A stretch of DNA of 46,962 nucleotides from NCBI GenBank assembly GCA_030141605.1, contig JAQGDQ010000038.1, forward strand, positions 944,302 to 991,263, in the 5' to 3' direction. The notes under the pieces were generated by a model. It searched no databases and was not told the origin of the DNA. It was given only the letters and a program-made list of their open reading frames with translations. Source of the stretch: Tubiluchus corallicola. Taxonomy: Eukaryota; Priapulida; Priapulimorpha; Priapulimorphida; Tubiluchidae. Position numbers and translations under genes: made by a program. Shown here one piece after another: positions 12,911 through 25,440 of the stretch. The stretch's first letter is position 1. Each line of letters opens with the position of its first letter.

Positions 12911-14340
12911 ATCGTTAATAATGTTATTTACATTATTATTATAATAACTTAATTGCAACCAACCTTTTTATGGACCAGAATAAATTTCAAATATTAGATT
13001 TTGTAAACCTGTGTGATTTTGGTTAGCATCTTATAATTTCTAGTTCTTAGTACTTAATTCAAATTTGTTTTTACCCAAAACTAGCTACAGAAATTTTAAA
13101 CGTTTAATTTTTCAAAGCCGGTGTGACTTCATTACCTTTTATATGTCTTCTAGTTTTTACCGCTGAATATTATTAACAGCATTTGTGATACATGTACTTA
13201 TATTTATCTGTAGATTTTTTTGTGTATTTAGTACAAAACTATTTGTGTGTTTTTATGTTATTGTTTAAACAAGTTCAGACTTCTAACTTAATCAGTTTCT
13301 ACTAATCAGATTTGACCATAGTGTCAGTAAATCAGTTTCGCAATGTTTCTTGTCTATCCAATTAGAAAACAAATCTCTTTTCCATTTCACTCTAAATCTT
13401 TTATTCTAATAAATACCAAGATGTGCTTGCGGAATAGAACGATACTGGAGTTACCAGCACTCTATACATCAATTATTCATTTATTTATTTATTTGCTGAA
13501 TTACTGTCGTACACATAGTACAATTCCTAATTAGAATAGACGACGTATAAAAAGATTAAAAGAGATAAAATACAATATTAAAAAACATGCACGGACTACA
13601 TTTTTCGAGATCTAATTATAAAAGTGTCACAGGCATACTTTGGTTTCGTAGGAGAAAGGTGGGTTTTGTGGGAAAACTATGATGTTTCACTGCTTCATTA
13701 TTCCGATATTTCGTTTTGTGCAGATTTATCTATTTTTGACAAAATTGAACGGAAAGCAAACTACCGTAAATAATTTTTACATCAACTTCTAGTACTGGTG
13801 TTTCTCAACCAGATTGCTGTGTTTTTACCAGCAACTGTGTTACTTGCTGCGATGAAATCAGAACGCCACTTAGCAGAACTTCATGGTTTTAACAGACGTT
13901 ATTAGACATTATCGTAAGTGCGAAGAAGCCCAACAGGCTGGTAATTAATGCGCTTAATTTTGTGACTCGAAGAGAAAAATTCATGGAACGGCAAAAACTA
14001 GGACCACGACGTACAGCAGTTTTTCAAAACAAAGACATTGTTGTAAAATAAAGGCAGATAATCAATTTTTTAATAAACGCGCTTCATTTCACATACAAAA
14101 AACCGACATCAGTACAGTAAACAATTCATAAACACAATTAACCAAACGAAATAAGCCTCCACAAATAGGGAACAGTTTGTTCTTAAAAGTAGTTGATTAA
14201 AAACAATGTATAGTTTATAATAAACACAAACATATTATAGTACGGGATAAGTAATTTACTTAAATCATAGCAAACTTCATTTATACTTTTGTATGGCATA
14301 TAACTAATCTATGACTTCTCTCATTGGTTTAACAATTTAT

Positions 14341-14420
14341 ATAGAATAGAATAGAAATTTATTTTTTACATGGATGTACATCAAAATTGATACAAAACAA
14401 TTTTCCGTGATGGTCCATGC
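14341..14420 (-). mobile_element. Possible 3' end of a minus-strand retroposon with (TTCTA)n tail
   Basis: Read on the minus strand, the segment ends in AAAAAATAAATTTC followed by TTCTA repeats. That looks like an AATAAA signal followed by a short satellite tail of the kind left by target-primed insertion. No coding relic was found upstream, so the element type is unknown. Confidence 0.3.
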
Positions 14421-16969
14421 ATGGTTAGTACGTTAAATAGATAATTTCAAATAAATAAAATCAAACAAATAAAAATTACATATTATAGCATATTTTAAAT
14501 GAAATGAAATTTACTTAAAAGCCTAAGCATTAAAAATGAGAAATTTTAAATTGCTAATAAGTGTCATAAAGTTAAAATTTAGAAAATTCATAAAGAAAAG
14601 ATTGAAAAATTAAAAAGCTAAAAGTTAAAAACAGTTAAAAGTTATTTACTAATACAGCAAAACTAAATTGATAAAACTACATTTTGGATTAAAAGTATGT
14701 GTACTAAGAATTAAAAGTTTCAGTACTAATCAAAGTGACACCCGATTAAGAACAATTAAATGCTTAAAATTATCATTGCTAAACAGTGATTATAAATGAA
14801 CCTGCACAGCGTCAATTATAAGATGATTAATGAATAATGTTAATATTTTGACTTCGAGCGAGTTCTAAGAGGATAATAAGTTAATTCAGCATAATACGAA
14901 ATGTGTTAAACTCAGATGTCCTATTGGGAAGCTGAATTTTGCCGCCGCACCTAACTTTCACATTTTAGGAGACACAGTGCTGAACATTCTTTAAATACAA
15001 CAGTAATATAAATCGCCCATCTAGCTCAGATAATTAATTTCTCTTCCTGGATCTAGTTACAAACTCGTGTGCTGTAATTGGCTATTTCAAATTCCCCTGT
15101 GTAAAAGCTGTAAGTGACGCAATTGAGTTCAGTGGTTGCTAGTGAATGCTTGCATCAAGGGGCCAGACTTATTCCTAAGATCTTCATTATTTTCTTCCTA
15201 AAATTTATTAAGAAAGACCGCAGAGTTAAGAGGTTTTTATCGAGCTTTTTAGGTTGGAAAAAGTCTGTTAAAATCAGACATGTTGCACAAAAACTCCTTA
15301 TTTTGAAACCAAGACATTTAAATAGCAACCGCCGTCATTGTCTATCGCATTGGGCATGAAAATTAAAAGTTCAAAATACACCGTTTATGATTTAAAAGCA
15401 GTAATTACAAATGGCTGCGACATTCCAATCATAAGAAGAAACAGTAGTTCATTAGTCAAGTTTTTGAACATTCGTAGAATAGTTAGATAGCTAGAACAGT
15501 CACGATGTCACGTGAACTGTGACATCTAAGATATTTGCAATAAAAAACATTAATATGGCTTCTTATGAGACCTGAGATCGTTAGGGGCCCCAAATATATT
15601 ATATATTTCTAATGTGCATTTTACTTCAAATGATTTTTTTGTATTTTCGGTTTATTTGAGAAAAAAACAGCAAAATTGATATTTATTTTCGTTCATTTTT
15701 TTGTTTATATGGAACAGCGTCTTTCACAGTTACTCACCACGTTGATGTTTAAGTTTCCTTGAACTTAATTGACTAACGATCTGCATGTCGTGGTAAATTT
15801 TCATTCAGCAATTGAAAATATATAACGTGTGAGAAGGAATTTGCAATTCCCCCCACAATTCAGTACCCTAACCTAAAACCCTGACACTAGCCCTAACCGA
15901 AATCTTAATCCACTTCACGAACTAATTTCTTGTGTGTGGGAAATTGTAAACTTTAACCAGTGTACGTAACACTATTAGGTAATGGATGATCGGGAAGTCA
16001 CAAGATGGCTTCAAGTTGACCTATACTTCCTAGCACCTACCAGCACAAGCTCTGGCCAATGGAAACTTCTGTCTAGCTGCCAGTTGACTAACTCCATAGC
16101 CATCCAGAGGAGAGACCGAAATTTCTAATAAAATTTTTGCTTTGCGGACTTGAGCTATTAAACAGGAGACAAGAAGACACGCGAACCTAAGCCACGAGAG
16201 GAATACTCTCGTAGTATCTCAAAGCTATGTGATTAGTTATAGATAAACCCAATTCCCAACTCCCAAGTCGCATTTTAAGTTCTGTCGACGAATCCAGACA
16301 TAGCTAGACTGCACAGCGTTGCAAAAGGTTTAGTTTTCCTGACTTATTGGCTGTGACATCACGTTAAATTTCCGCTTAATCCGCCTTAACAATGCAGAAC
16401 GGATCAGAAAAACCGTGAAACAGTGGCAAGAGGAAATGAGGCGTTAATTGCTTATTGCGTGTGAACTGCGTCTCCTCAGCGTACAAAATCATGCATCCTG
16501 AAATTCTGCAAAACGCATTCAATATTTTCAAGATTTATGATTGCCTCTTGCATAGCAACAGAGCGTTAAAGTGAAATAATATCTACACGCAAAGCACCCA
16601 TTTCATTACAAACTTATGCATTGCCCATATTTTACTTCCTTACGCGGACGCTAAGTCGACTTTATTTATTTGAAATGCTTGCCTGACTGAAGCCAGCTAA
16701 CTTTAAGTTAACCGAAATTGGATTAGCAGAAGAACTTTACTCTAGAGCCTCTTCTTTGTATTGAGTAGTGGATTAAAAATATATGTATAAGTATAATTTA
16801 AAGTATAATTATACATATTACATAATTATACATATACTGCATAAGTATTATTTAAACTTTAATTTCGTTAAACGTCAACACCACACACAAACAACAACAA
16901 AATACAAACTGCAAATCATACAATCTACAACGGCACACACATACAAAGTGCAAGTAGAACTAGATGCTA

Positions 16970-17070
16970 CAAATCGTATGTCCATTGTATGTATATATGG
17001 TTGTATGTCAGTTGTATGTATGTATGTTTGTATGTCGATTGTTTGTATGTATAATTGTATGTCGAACGGC
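16970..17070. repeat. Degenerate (GTAT)n patch
   Basis: Imperfect GTAT/TGTA tetranucleotides with scattered substitutions. The overlapping open frames on both strands are repeat artefacts. A short CTATAC hexamer run follows at about 17280-17306. Confidence 0.8.
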
Positions 17071-17592
17071 AATATTTTGTTGTTCTTTTGACCTATTCGC
17101 CACATAATATAAAAAACATTTAATATTTCAAATCCACAGCCAGTCAGCAATAAGTCCTGAAAATCAAAGGAGTTAATACAGAGTGTTAACGGAAAAACAG
17201 AGACAAATATAATTAATAAGTTTATGTACCTATAGAAGTATGTCCATATTAATATACTACGGGAAATACCTAGACCATATCCTATACCTATACCTATACC
17301 TACCTGCAGTAAGAGCTGCTAATGTGTTTAATGTATGTAATATGCCTGCTAGGATATCATTCTTATATAAAACTGTATTCTACAATGTAATATTGTAAAT
17401 TTTCAAAATGTCTAAAGCTTACAAAAGTTATTGTGTAAAAGTGTTTTACAAATGCCTGCTTTAAAGCCAGGTGTCATTTATCAGATGAACCGGTAAGCAA
17501 AGAAAATGAGATTGGTCGTTCCAAAATAATGTTTGACCTTTAACTGGGCCACATTAAATGTTCACTAAATTCATCGTGGTCGTCGTTATTAT

Positions 17593-17599
17593 TATTAAT

Positions 17600-17633
<34 letters not shown>

Positions 17634-17650
17634 CCACCATCATCATCATC

Positions 17651-17682
<32 letters not shown>
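17593..17682. repeat. (ATC)n microsatellite
   Basis: An ATC trinucleotide run with two ACC interruptions, in GPCR intron 1. It encodes poly-Ile one way and poly-Asp the other. Confidence 0.95.
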
Positions 17683-18570
17683 AACATTTTTTGGTCTTAT
17701 CAAGTGCAAGTCCCGCGTGTCTTGTAGCTACTGTCATTTTAATTAACAGATACTGAAAGTATTATATGAAGATGCATCTGTCTTTCTTAACCTAATTGAG
17801 AATTTGCAGGCATCCCAATTTTCTGGTTGTTAGCATAAACAACACGTAACAGCGCTGTTTCCTCTGAGCAGCAGAGCAACATTACATAGTAATTTGTGGC
17901 ATTACAAAGTTATCATTATCTAAGATTACCTCTGGTTAGGAAAGGTGTCTCTACGTCAGTAGGCCTATATGGCAAGCTTACATTAAAGATCTTTGCGTCT
18001 CATCAAGAAAACATATAATATGGCTTCTCCCATTAAGCTTAGTCTCCTGTATGCAGCAGACTGAAGACGACGGGGCGCTGACATACTTCAGGAATCATTC
18101 AATTTTTGGTTGCCAGGTTTTGTCATTGAGCAAAAAATTTCGAGTGTGTCATGAGCACAAAACTTTTGTTGCCATTTTCCTGAGTATATGCGTGAGTGCA
18201 CGTGCGTGCCTGCTTGTGCGAGTGCGTGTATGTGTGTATGTGTGTATATAAGTCCCTGGAAAATGCTATAATCTTTTCTTTAAGCCGTGAGTATGCAACA
18301 ACAAAATCAATGAAAAGATTTTATAACACATTGTAGGTTTTTTAAGTAGCTGGGTCTAAAAAACCCATGAACACCTCAGCACCCTCAGTGAATTATACGT
18401 TTTTTCACATGTTTTATTGAGTCTTTATAGATTTTATCCAGTTGCTGTGGTACAAAATGACACAACAGTAAGTACCTGCTTGTGTCAATCCTGTTATAGC
18501 TTCGTTCAATAGATACGTAGACTGAAATTGAAAGTATATGTTAAAAGGAAAAACGTAACCCAATTTTAAA

Positions 18571-19760
18571 CTATAGCTCAAAACAATCTACCCCATAAAT
18601 AAAAGTATGACTTACGTATAAGAATTATCACCAGAGAATGGTAGTTTCGCGTTCTCTAGTAAAACTATACTAGAATCTGAATTGCACATTTGCTTCGAAT
18701 CTAACTATGGACAAACACGTGAGCAGCGGACCAGCTTATTCATGCTTTTGTAACTTCACGTCTTGATTACTGCAATTCACCTGTCTATGGATATCAGATT
18801 GCTACATTCAGAAACTTCAGAGTCCAAAATGCTTCAACTCATAACCCATAGCAAGAAATTCTGTCATATAACCCCCACTCTTATTGGAACTACAATGGCT
18901 TTCAGTCCATCAAAGAATTAAATTTAAAATTTTACTTCTTACCTACAAATGTATGAATGGACAAGCTCCTAGTTATTTGTCTGAGCTTTTACAAACGTGT
19001 ACACCATCCCGCCGACTAAGATGAGCTGATACTAATACTTTAGTACAACTTAGAACTAGTCTTGTTTCAGCTGCAGATAGACCTTTTTCCAATGCTGCCA
19101 CTACTTTATGAAATGCACTTTTAGATGAGGTCAAAAACTCTAGAAGTATTGCAATTTTAAACGTTAGATCAAAACAATTTTATTCTTAGAAGCTTTTTAA
19201 CTTGTGTCTGTTATTTTATTTTGTGTCTGTATAACGTAATACAGTTAGTCTTTTAAGCTTATACGCAAACTGTGCTCTTTAAAATATTGTTCGCAGATTT
19301 CTTGTGAATTTTAAATGTTTTACCGCAAAAGAGTATTTTATTATGGATTTTCGACATTGAGCTGTACAGCTGTACAAAAGCAGGTGCTGTACCTTTCAGT
19401 TTAGAAGTGTTCAGTTGAGACGTACTGCAAACGTTCAAGAATTCATGCGTGTTCGCTAAACTTCAAATTTAAATATTTATTACTTTAAACTTAAAATTTG
19501 CAGAGTTTTTGTATATTACGCTGTGCGTTGTTCAGTAGCACTGTACTTCAATTTTTGTTTTTGCATACGCGCTCGTGAAATGCTTGTGCTGTTGGAAATT
19601 ACGTTCATTTGTAATGTCATCATTAGCTGGGGTCCTCGGTCGTTAATTGATCTTTTCACTTATTATTTAATTATCAGAAACATTTTGGCATTATTGTAGG
19701 TATTAGAATGTACACTTTTACCGTACTTCAAAATGGGATGTGCATCATCCTGTTTTCCTT
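18571..19760 (-). repeat. Dispersed repeat, copy A, split by a LINE relic
   Basis: Segments 18571-18650 and 19370-19760 align, in the same order, with the two ends of 21289-21860. Shared words include 'ATAGCTCAAAACAAT', 'GTGCTGTACCT', 'TTTAAACTTAAAATTTGC', 'GTTTGTGCTGTTG' (diverged) and 'TGGCATTATTGTAG'. In this copy the two parts are about 720 bp apart, against about 110 bp in copy B, and the extra length holds a LINE relic. The strand is assigned only because copy B has an AAAT-type tail on its minus-strand 3' side. Confidence 0.7.
18700..19200 (+). mobile_element. LINE 3' relic (C-terminal part of ORF2)
   Basis: From 18741 the frame reads 'HAFVTSRLDYCNSPVYG', a very characteristic block near the C-terminus of CR1/L2-like and related LINE ORF2 proteins. 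After frame changes, another frame reads 'RIKFKILLLTYKCMNGQAPS', 'YLSELL', 'TPSRRLR', then 'RTSLVSAADRPFSNAATTL', ending at a stop near 19189. Several in-frame stops show that it is dead. Only the thumb and C-terminal region is present, as expected from 5' truncation on insertion. It sits between the two halves of the copy A repeat. Confidence 0.85.
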
Positions 19761-20869
19761 GAATTGATGGTGCTAATAATCACTGCACGGCTTACTTATG
19801 CAGAAAACGTCCAAATGTGTAGAACCAAGCGCAGTTATAGGTTTCAGTTTTAAAACTGAAAATAACTCGTCAGATAACTAATCCATTGTGATCCAGGCTA
19901 GTTGTCTTACGGAACAGGTGCTGAGATGGAATACGCCTCTGCCCGTCAATCCACTAAACCGACGAGGCATTCCATAACGACAGTTTTTTATAACTGGGAC
20001 TATTACAAAGCGATGTCGTTAAGTTAATGACGGCTTTGTGGAACTGTGCCCTCGTATCCAACGCCACTATGTAATGGATTCGTACAGGTGAAACCATCAC
20101 AATGTAGAGGGGGATGAAAAAATGGTACTTCGCCCGCTTAGCAATATTTTAAATCTAGAACGATTATAAGCAGCAATGCAGAACAAATTACTGAACTTGT
20201 AGTTATTATGCAAGGATTAATGAGATGAGACAATAAGCATTTCGCAGCTGTGTCTGACTAATGGAAAGATTACAGTAGAGTGAGGTAGTATGTTAATGAA
20301 TGTAATATGTCACTCTCGTCCACTAGCTGCATTTTTTGAAAATTTGTAAATTTGTTCATTATTGTTTGTTTGGTCATATAATATATACAGCACAATTAGA
20401 TACATACTCAATTTTACTTTGAAAAATAATTATAGTGAACTACAGGCGATAACTCGCCATCACCAGAATGGTCCGATACCAACAGATGCGGAGGCCAAAC
20501 GGTCTATAACTTTTCTGATTTCCACCCATGAAATAATAGAGTGATGAGTAAGAAAAGACCTACCTAGCAAAACTGCGAATTTTACATAACGTAGATTCCA
20601 AATACAATGAAATTTGCACCGTCGAGGATTAAACTGACTGGACCAACAAAGAGCAGCAGCGGTCGAGTTTATCCTGGCGAGGAGTATAATTTGGTTTCAT
20701 CAGATTTAGCGCGAAAGGGGTGTTCAGCAGGTCTACTGATGCAAGGCAAACTTTTGAGAGCACAAAAATATTGCAAGAGTTAAACCCGACAAAAAAAATT
20801 GTAAAAACCCATTTTATGTATGAATAATGTCATTACATCATATTACATGATGCAACATCACTTATTAGA

Positions 20870-21130
20870 TCACATCTTAGAGGTAGAGTTTTAATTTCTA
20901 GCAATGTTATTGTGAGTGATATTGTAAATAGCGACTGTTTGTTTTATTCAAAACTACATGACAAATGGTTAAATCCACTCTTTGTAAATGTTATGTAGAT
21001 GGTATTTTTTGTAATTAGTGTATTGTATACTAACTGTTATTGTAGTGTATTATATTGTCTTGTTGTTATACTAATTGTTGTTATATGAACAACGTTTGCA
21101 ATAAAAGTTTTACTACTACTACTTACTACT
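20870..21130 (+). mobile_element. Probable LINE 3' end with ACT tail
   Basis: A short open frame ends 'DKWLNPLFVNVM' followed by a stop near 20997. About 90 bp of T/G-rich sequence follows, then 'GCAATAAAAGTTTTACTACT' and further ACT units to about 21130. An AATAAA followed at once by a trinucleotide tail is the usual 3' end of CR1/L2-like elements. No catalytic domain is present, so this is inferred from architecture. Confidence 0.45.
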
Positions 21131-21288
21131 ATTGCCTCCATTAAACGCATTATATACAGACTGCTGGTTTGTCAGTAACGACAGCAGTACATACACTATA
21201 AAAATACAAAATTTCAGTGACTAAAGGCATATATAAAGCAGAAACAGAATTTGAGTTTATTTATTTATTTATTTATAGTCAGCTTAGA

Positions 21289-21860
21289 CCATAGCTCAAA
21301 ACAATTTGCCCTATAAAATATTGAAAAGAAACATACCATTTTTCAAAAATGACTTACGTGAATTATTACTTCAGAAACCTAATTTTCGTGGCTAGATAGT
21401 CGTTGTTACATACATTTCGCCATTCGTTAATTAAATGGCCATTACGGCCTGCATCTCTGAAATTCTTCCATAAAAACAAGTGCTGTACCTCTCAGTTCAG
21501 ATGTCTTCAGTTGTGACGCAGTGCACAGGGTCGAGAGCTCATGCATGACCACAGTGGTAAACTTGAAATTTGAATTTTAAACTTAAAATTTGCCGAGTTT
21601 TTTAATATCACACTAAATGTTGTACAGTGGCACTATACTTCCATTTTCACTTTAGCAAACACGTGGAACACGCTAGAGGAATGTTTGTGCTGTTGAAAGT
21701 TATGTTCAGTTATGACGTTATCACTAGTTAGGCTCGCCCGCCGTTAATTAGCCTATTACTTAATTACCAGAAACGTTATGGCATTATTGTAGATGTAGAA
21801 ATGTATACTTTTCACCGTACTCCAAAATGGGTAGGATATAAAAAATCACTCTGTTTTCTT
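21289..21860 (-). repeat. Dispersed repeat, copy B
   Basis: Diverged second copy of the sequence at 18571-18650 plus 19370-19760, with the middle intact. On its left is a TTTA run (21256-21276), so that read on the minus strand the element ends in an AAAT tail. That suggests a retroposed repeat and argues against a segmental duplication. It has no coding potential. Confidence 0.7.
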
Positions 21861-21977
21861 TTAAGCAACTTCTACGCCATTTAACAGGTTCGCAGCTACA
21901 TTGATTCTCGTAGCTGCCCATAAAATTAGTAAAGATACTTTAATTATTATAATCTTAAAGTCCAGATTATTATTAGT

Positions 21978-22135
21978 GGCGGTGCAAACTCACAATTAAT
22001 TTAATTTTGGCATCAAATTTGCAAGACAGGAAATGTGAAAATATTGGAATACAGAGAGCATTTGAATCAGAGCCTTGAGTTTACCAGCCATACGTGTTAG
22101 ATCACTAGATCAACGCATTCCCCCGTGGTCAAGAT
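21978..22135 (-). mobile_element. SINE-like repeat, same family as the 12.5 kb units
   Basis: On the minus strand it reads a box-A-like 'GATCTAGTGATCTAACACG', then a box-B-like 'CTGATTCAAATGC', then 'TGTATTCCAATATTTTCACA', 'TTTCCTGTC' and an AATTAATTGTGA end. This follows the order and wording of the second unit at 12668-12910. It lies just inside the 3' part of GPCR intron 1. Confidence 0.6.
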
Positions 22136-22520
22136 AATTCAAAGTTCATCCATTATGGTATATAGGGATGAATTTAGATAAAATAAAAATGGACGATGCT
22201 CATCTTTTATAGATTATAGGCCAACCAAGCTTAATTGTTCTATTCGTTATGACAGATCTTCCAACCATTTCTCTTCCAGGTAATGGCTGTATCACAGCAC
22301 AGACTTGTTGTGTCCTTATAATGAATTTACAATTATATATCAGAAATCTGAAAATAGCAATGCAACTAACAGGCTTTGCAAACCCATTAAGCTCATCAAG
22401 ACAGGGCAGCTGTATTCACATGTTACACATGCTTTTATAATATCTCAGAGGTTTTAATAATATTTATATTTGCCTGTCAAAGTTGACAATTAGTTTTTAC
22501 TCTTTTGTTTGACTTTCCAG

Positions 22521-22731
22521 TTCGTCTTATATGAGGTGGTTTCATATCAAGGAAGAAAATTGTGCTATCTGACTCCAGGCAGTTATACAGCAGCTTGGCA
22601 AGCGCTCTTGTACTCTGTGGGCAGCATAATGGTTTTGTTTCTGATACCGGCTGTAGTCATCATCATCTGTTATGCTCTTATTATTTACATCGTGCTTGTC
22701 AGGTCGCCTACTCGTGCCAACACGGCAGAAG
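22521..22731 (+). CDS. GnRH-type GPCR, coding exon 2 (extracellular loop 2 and TM5)
   Basis: The acceptor is TTTGACTTTCCAG and the donor is GAAG|GTAATA. The exon is 211 nt, entered in phase 0 and left in phase 1. It encodes residues 151-220 and one base of codon 221. C165 pairs in principle with C90. The segment 'LCYLTPGSYTAAWQALLYSV' followed by a TM5 with P193 (5.50) and 'IIICYALIIYIV' matches the layout of extracellular loop 2 and TM5 in GnRH receptors (QCVT..., a Trp about ten residues later, then a Tyr before TM5). This is the strongest subfamily evidence in the protein. Reading past the donor gives a further open stretch, but the splice to exon 3 restores the expected third intracellular loop. 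Confidence 0.9.
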
Positions 22732-22894
22732 GTAATAATAGCGCTTTTTTGTATTTTAGAAAGTCAGTCTTTAAGTCTGACAAACTTTTAAAAGCTTCAA
22801 TTTCAGTTTTAATGTGTGAATACGTGCTCAGATTTTCCAGTGATACCTTCTCCAATTAATTAGCTGTTTTAAGTAAGCGCGATGTCTTTCTTAA

Positions 22895-22985
22895 CGTACG
22901 TGCGTGCGTACGCGTGTGGGTGTGGGTGCGTGAGTGTATGTGCTTGTGTGTGTGTGTGTGTATGTGCGCGCGTGTGCATGTGTAG
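22895..22985. repeat. GT-rich simple repeat
   Basis: Irregular GTGTGT/GTGC/GCGT alternating purine-pyrimidine tract in GPCR intron 2. Such a tract is prone to slippage. Confidence 0.85.
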
Positions 22986-23854
22986 GTAAATCTGTTTGTT
23001 CTGCTTACAGCCTAGGCGATCTATCTATTTTAACCTTTGACATTTTGACTCACGTTCACCTATGTGTATATCTACAACCAACAAAGAGGACTATATAACA
23101 CACTAGTATGTTAATATTTCAAAAAGATTCTTTCTTAATGCGTTCAAATGGATGGACAGGCGGATGGACTCACAGACACACAGGCAAGAATTCATGCAGA
23201 AGCAGAGAAAGAAACAGCCAAGCAAGCAAATAAGTAGACAGACAGAAAACTGAGCCACCCAACGCTTATTAGCTACAGACAACCATTTGAAATCTTTCCT
23301 TTTGTTGTGACTGAATGCAACCTTCGCTTTCAAGATACGATTCACAAGTGTTTGGAAGTCTGTTCTTCAATCTTGACTCGCAGAGGACAATTTATCCGGC
23401 TTCGCCTGCATTCGTGTTTTTCAAAAGCTGTTGTTCTGATAAATTACATTTCAAGTTGCGTGTTATTAACCTGACACTACTAAAATAATTGCAAATGAGA
23501 TAAACTCAAAATGAATTTCAGTATTTCGTGTTCGGAACACATCACAAGTGAGAGCTGAGCTCAAGTATCAGAGCAAATTTAATATCAAGAGTATGTGATT
23601 TGAATTTTGTCTTTAATGTGTAATTTTGGCTGTCGTAGTGTACGCCAATAGTCAAAATGAAAATCACTGTTGACATTAATGTTAAATTAATTGGTTTTAT
23701 TAATTTCCTTACGCACTTTTACTTTGAACGTCACGCGCAGAGGATTCAAAGTAATGTATAGATGACAAAGTGGGCTGAATTAGAAACCTTGTCAACGCCT
23801 ACCGAACTAAAGAAACAGTCATCTAGTTTGATAAATGACTTTTGTTTAATGTAT

Positions 23855-23965
23855 GAACGAATGAATGAATGAATGAATGAATGAACGGACAAATGAATGA
23901 GTGCACGAACGAACGAATGAATAAATGAATGAACAAAAGAACGAATGAATGAACAAACGAATTAA
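23855..23965. repeat. Degenerate (GAAT)n repeat
   Basis: GAAT tetranucleotides with variant GAAC units. A minus-strand frame of repeated Ser/Phe/Ile/His comes only from this repeat. Confidence 0.85.
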
Positions 23966-24056
23966 AAAATGACTTGTTTTCAATGGAGGATGGAGAATTG
24001 GTGTCAATTAGCGGATACTGTCGGAAAGTAGCAGCAAGTTTTGCTCTCTGGTCAGA

Positions 24057-24136
24057 AGTTACTTGGCGAGAAAACTCGCTAGTCTGAACACGCTTGCAAG
24101 TTACTTCACGAGAAAACTCGCTAGCCTGAACGCGCA
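24057..24136. repeat. 42-bp tandem duplication containing a hairpin
   Basis: Two copies, 24057-24098 and 24099 onward, share 'AGTTACTT', 'CGAGAAAACTCGCTAG' and 'CTGAAC'. Each copy holds the inverted repeat CGAG-AAAA-CTCG. Confidence 0.8.
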
Positions 24137-24250
24137 ATATATTTTACTTAGTTGTACTTGTAGGTAGAAATAGAGAGATAACAGAAGAAAATAAAATTAT
24201 TTTTATATTTTACTGCTATTTTTAATTTTTATTTTGCATTTGCTTCACAG

Positions 24251-24666
24251 AGAAGGAGCTGACATCTAGCGCCGATTGCGAAACACAGAGAAAACGCACC
24301 CATCTCAACGTTAGAAACAAAAACTCTGCGTTGATGATGACAGCAGCTATTGCATCCGCGTTCGTCTACTGCTGGTTACCTTACTACCTGGTCATGATAG
24401 GTTACGTGTTCCAGTACATCTTTGCCAACGACGATCTCTTCCGTAACTGGAGCTACAACTTCGGGCTGTCGGAATCACTGTTGAATCCTGTCATATACCT
24501 GTTATTCCACTTGATCAACAGCCGGCGGAAAAGGCGACAGGGGTCAGAATTAGCAAATGACTGTCATCAGACACATGGGGTTAGCTCTGTACGGCTGCAT
24601 AATCTCGGTAGGCCTAACGGTAATCCTGAAACTCAGCAATTAACTGAAGAAACATCCAGAATGTAG
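24251..24666 (+). CDS. GnRH-type GPCR, coding exon 3 (intracellular loop 3, TM6, TM7, tail)
   Basis: The acceptor is TTTGCTTCACAG. The exon is entered in phase 1, completing codon 221 as GAG (Glu), and ends with TAG at 24664-24666. It encodes a basic third intracellular loop ('ETQRKRTHLNVRNKNSALMM'), TM6 'AFVYCWLPYYLVMIGYVF' with the CWxPY core (P264), and TM7 'FGLSESLLNPVIYLLF' with NPxxY at 299-303. A basic 'RRKRR' follows, then a short Ser/Thr/Gln-rich tail of about 45 residues. The 'FGL..S..NP.IY' wording of TM7 is typical of the GnRH/AKH/corazonin receptor group. No palmitoylation Cys is obvious after TM7; C-terminal Ser/Thr residues could be phosphorylated. AATAAA at about 25939 is a possible poly(A) signal. 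Confidence 0.92.
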
Positions 24667-25440
24667 CACTTATACTCGAGCAGCAGCTGAGGAAATTTCT
24701 TTCTGTTTCATTGGGAACTATTAAAATTGATGGGGAGGAGTAGGTAGAACAACGTAGTTCTCATAGCACGAGGAAAATAGTGTTTATAGGGATAATTAAT
24801 ATAAGCTCGTCTCGTAATATAAGTTTAAGTTTTTATGACTTACGACTATACTTGTGCGGTCAATTTTTACAAAGCTTAGCAACTTGTCTAGTAGATAATA
24901 ATATATAGGCTATGTCAAATGTCCGCCATTATTTTAAAAAATTATCAAAACTTACTGACAAATTTACAGTATGAACCAGATAAACGAGTCTATGATTTGT
25001 GAATTTTAGTGGTGTCAGACATAACTTCATTGGTATAGTGCAGCGATTTTAATTTACAACTATATAAAACACTCTTTTCTATACATAGGCATGCATCAAC
25101 TTTATATCACTGCTCTAAAGTCACTACACGCAGCAGAATAGAACGGTGCAAAACTTCAATTGCAGTCACATTCACGACAAAAAGAACGTTGTTGGTCGAC
25201 TAGTGAGGGAGTTCTGACACATCACATATTTCGAATGACACGCTTATGCAAAAAACGACAACACACAACTGCCGCATATTTCATTTTTGACATTTTTTGG
25301 ACAGCGTATAGACACAATACTTACTTGGAGACTGTGGTGATAATTTTCATCGTGTGTCAGAAAAAATAGTAAATCATAGCGAGTGAATTAATGTAGCTCC
25401 AACTGTCTGCACAAGCTTTTTGAGTCAATCGGGATTGCAT
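24667..25440. other. Receptor 3' flank, probable 3' UTR
   Basis: No coding signal. It directly follows the receptor stop codon and is AT-rich. It probably contains 3' UTR, though no early AATAAA at a typical distance is evident. Confidence 0.4.

Larger units (their letters stand above)
22732..24250 (+). other. GPCR intron 2 (1,519 bp)
   Basis: Donor GTAATA, acceptor TTGCTTCACAG, phase 1. It contains a GT-rich patch (about 22895-22985), a degenerate GAAT tetranucleotide run (about 23855-23965) and a 42-bp tandem duplication with a hairpin (24057-24136). No coding segment is seen. Confidence 0.85.

Noticed and set aside
15866-15900. Interstitial telomere-like CCCTAA words
   Set aside because: Only a few imperfect hexamers, not a run; similar isolated words occur near 37550.
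16783-17150. Overlapping 91- and 102-codon frames
   Set aside because: Low-complexity, from GTAT-type repeats and AT-rich palindromic sequence.
19930-19980. Hairpin TGGAAT..GCCTC / GAGGCATTCCA as a terminator or regulatory element
   Set aside because: Isolated inverted repeat inside an intron with a loop of about 22 nt; no supporting context.
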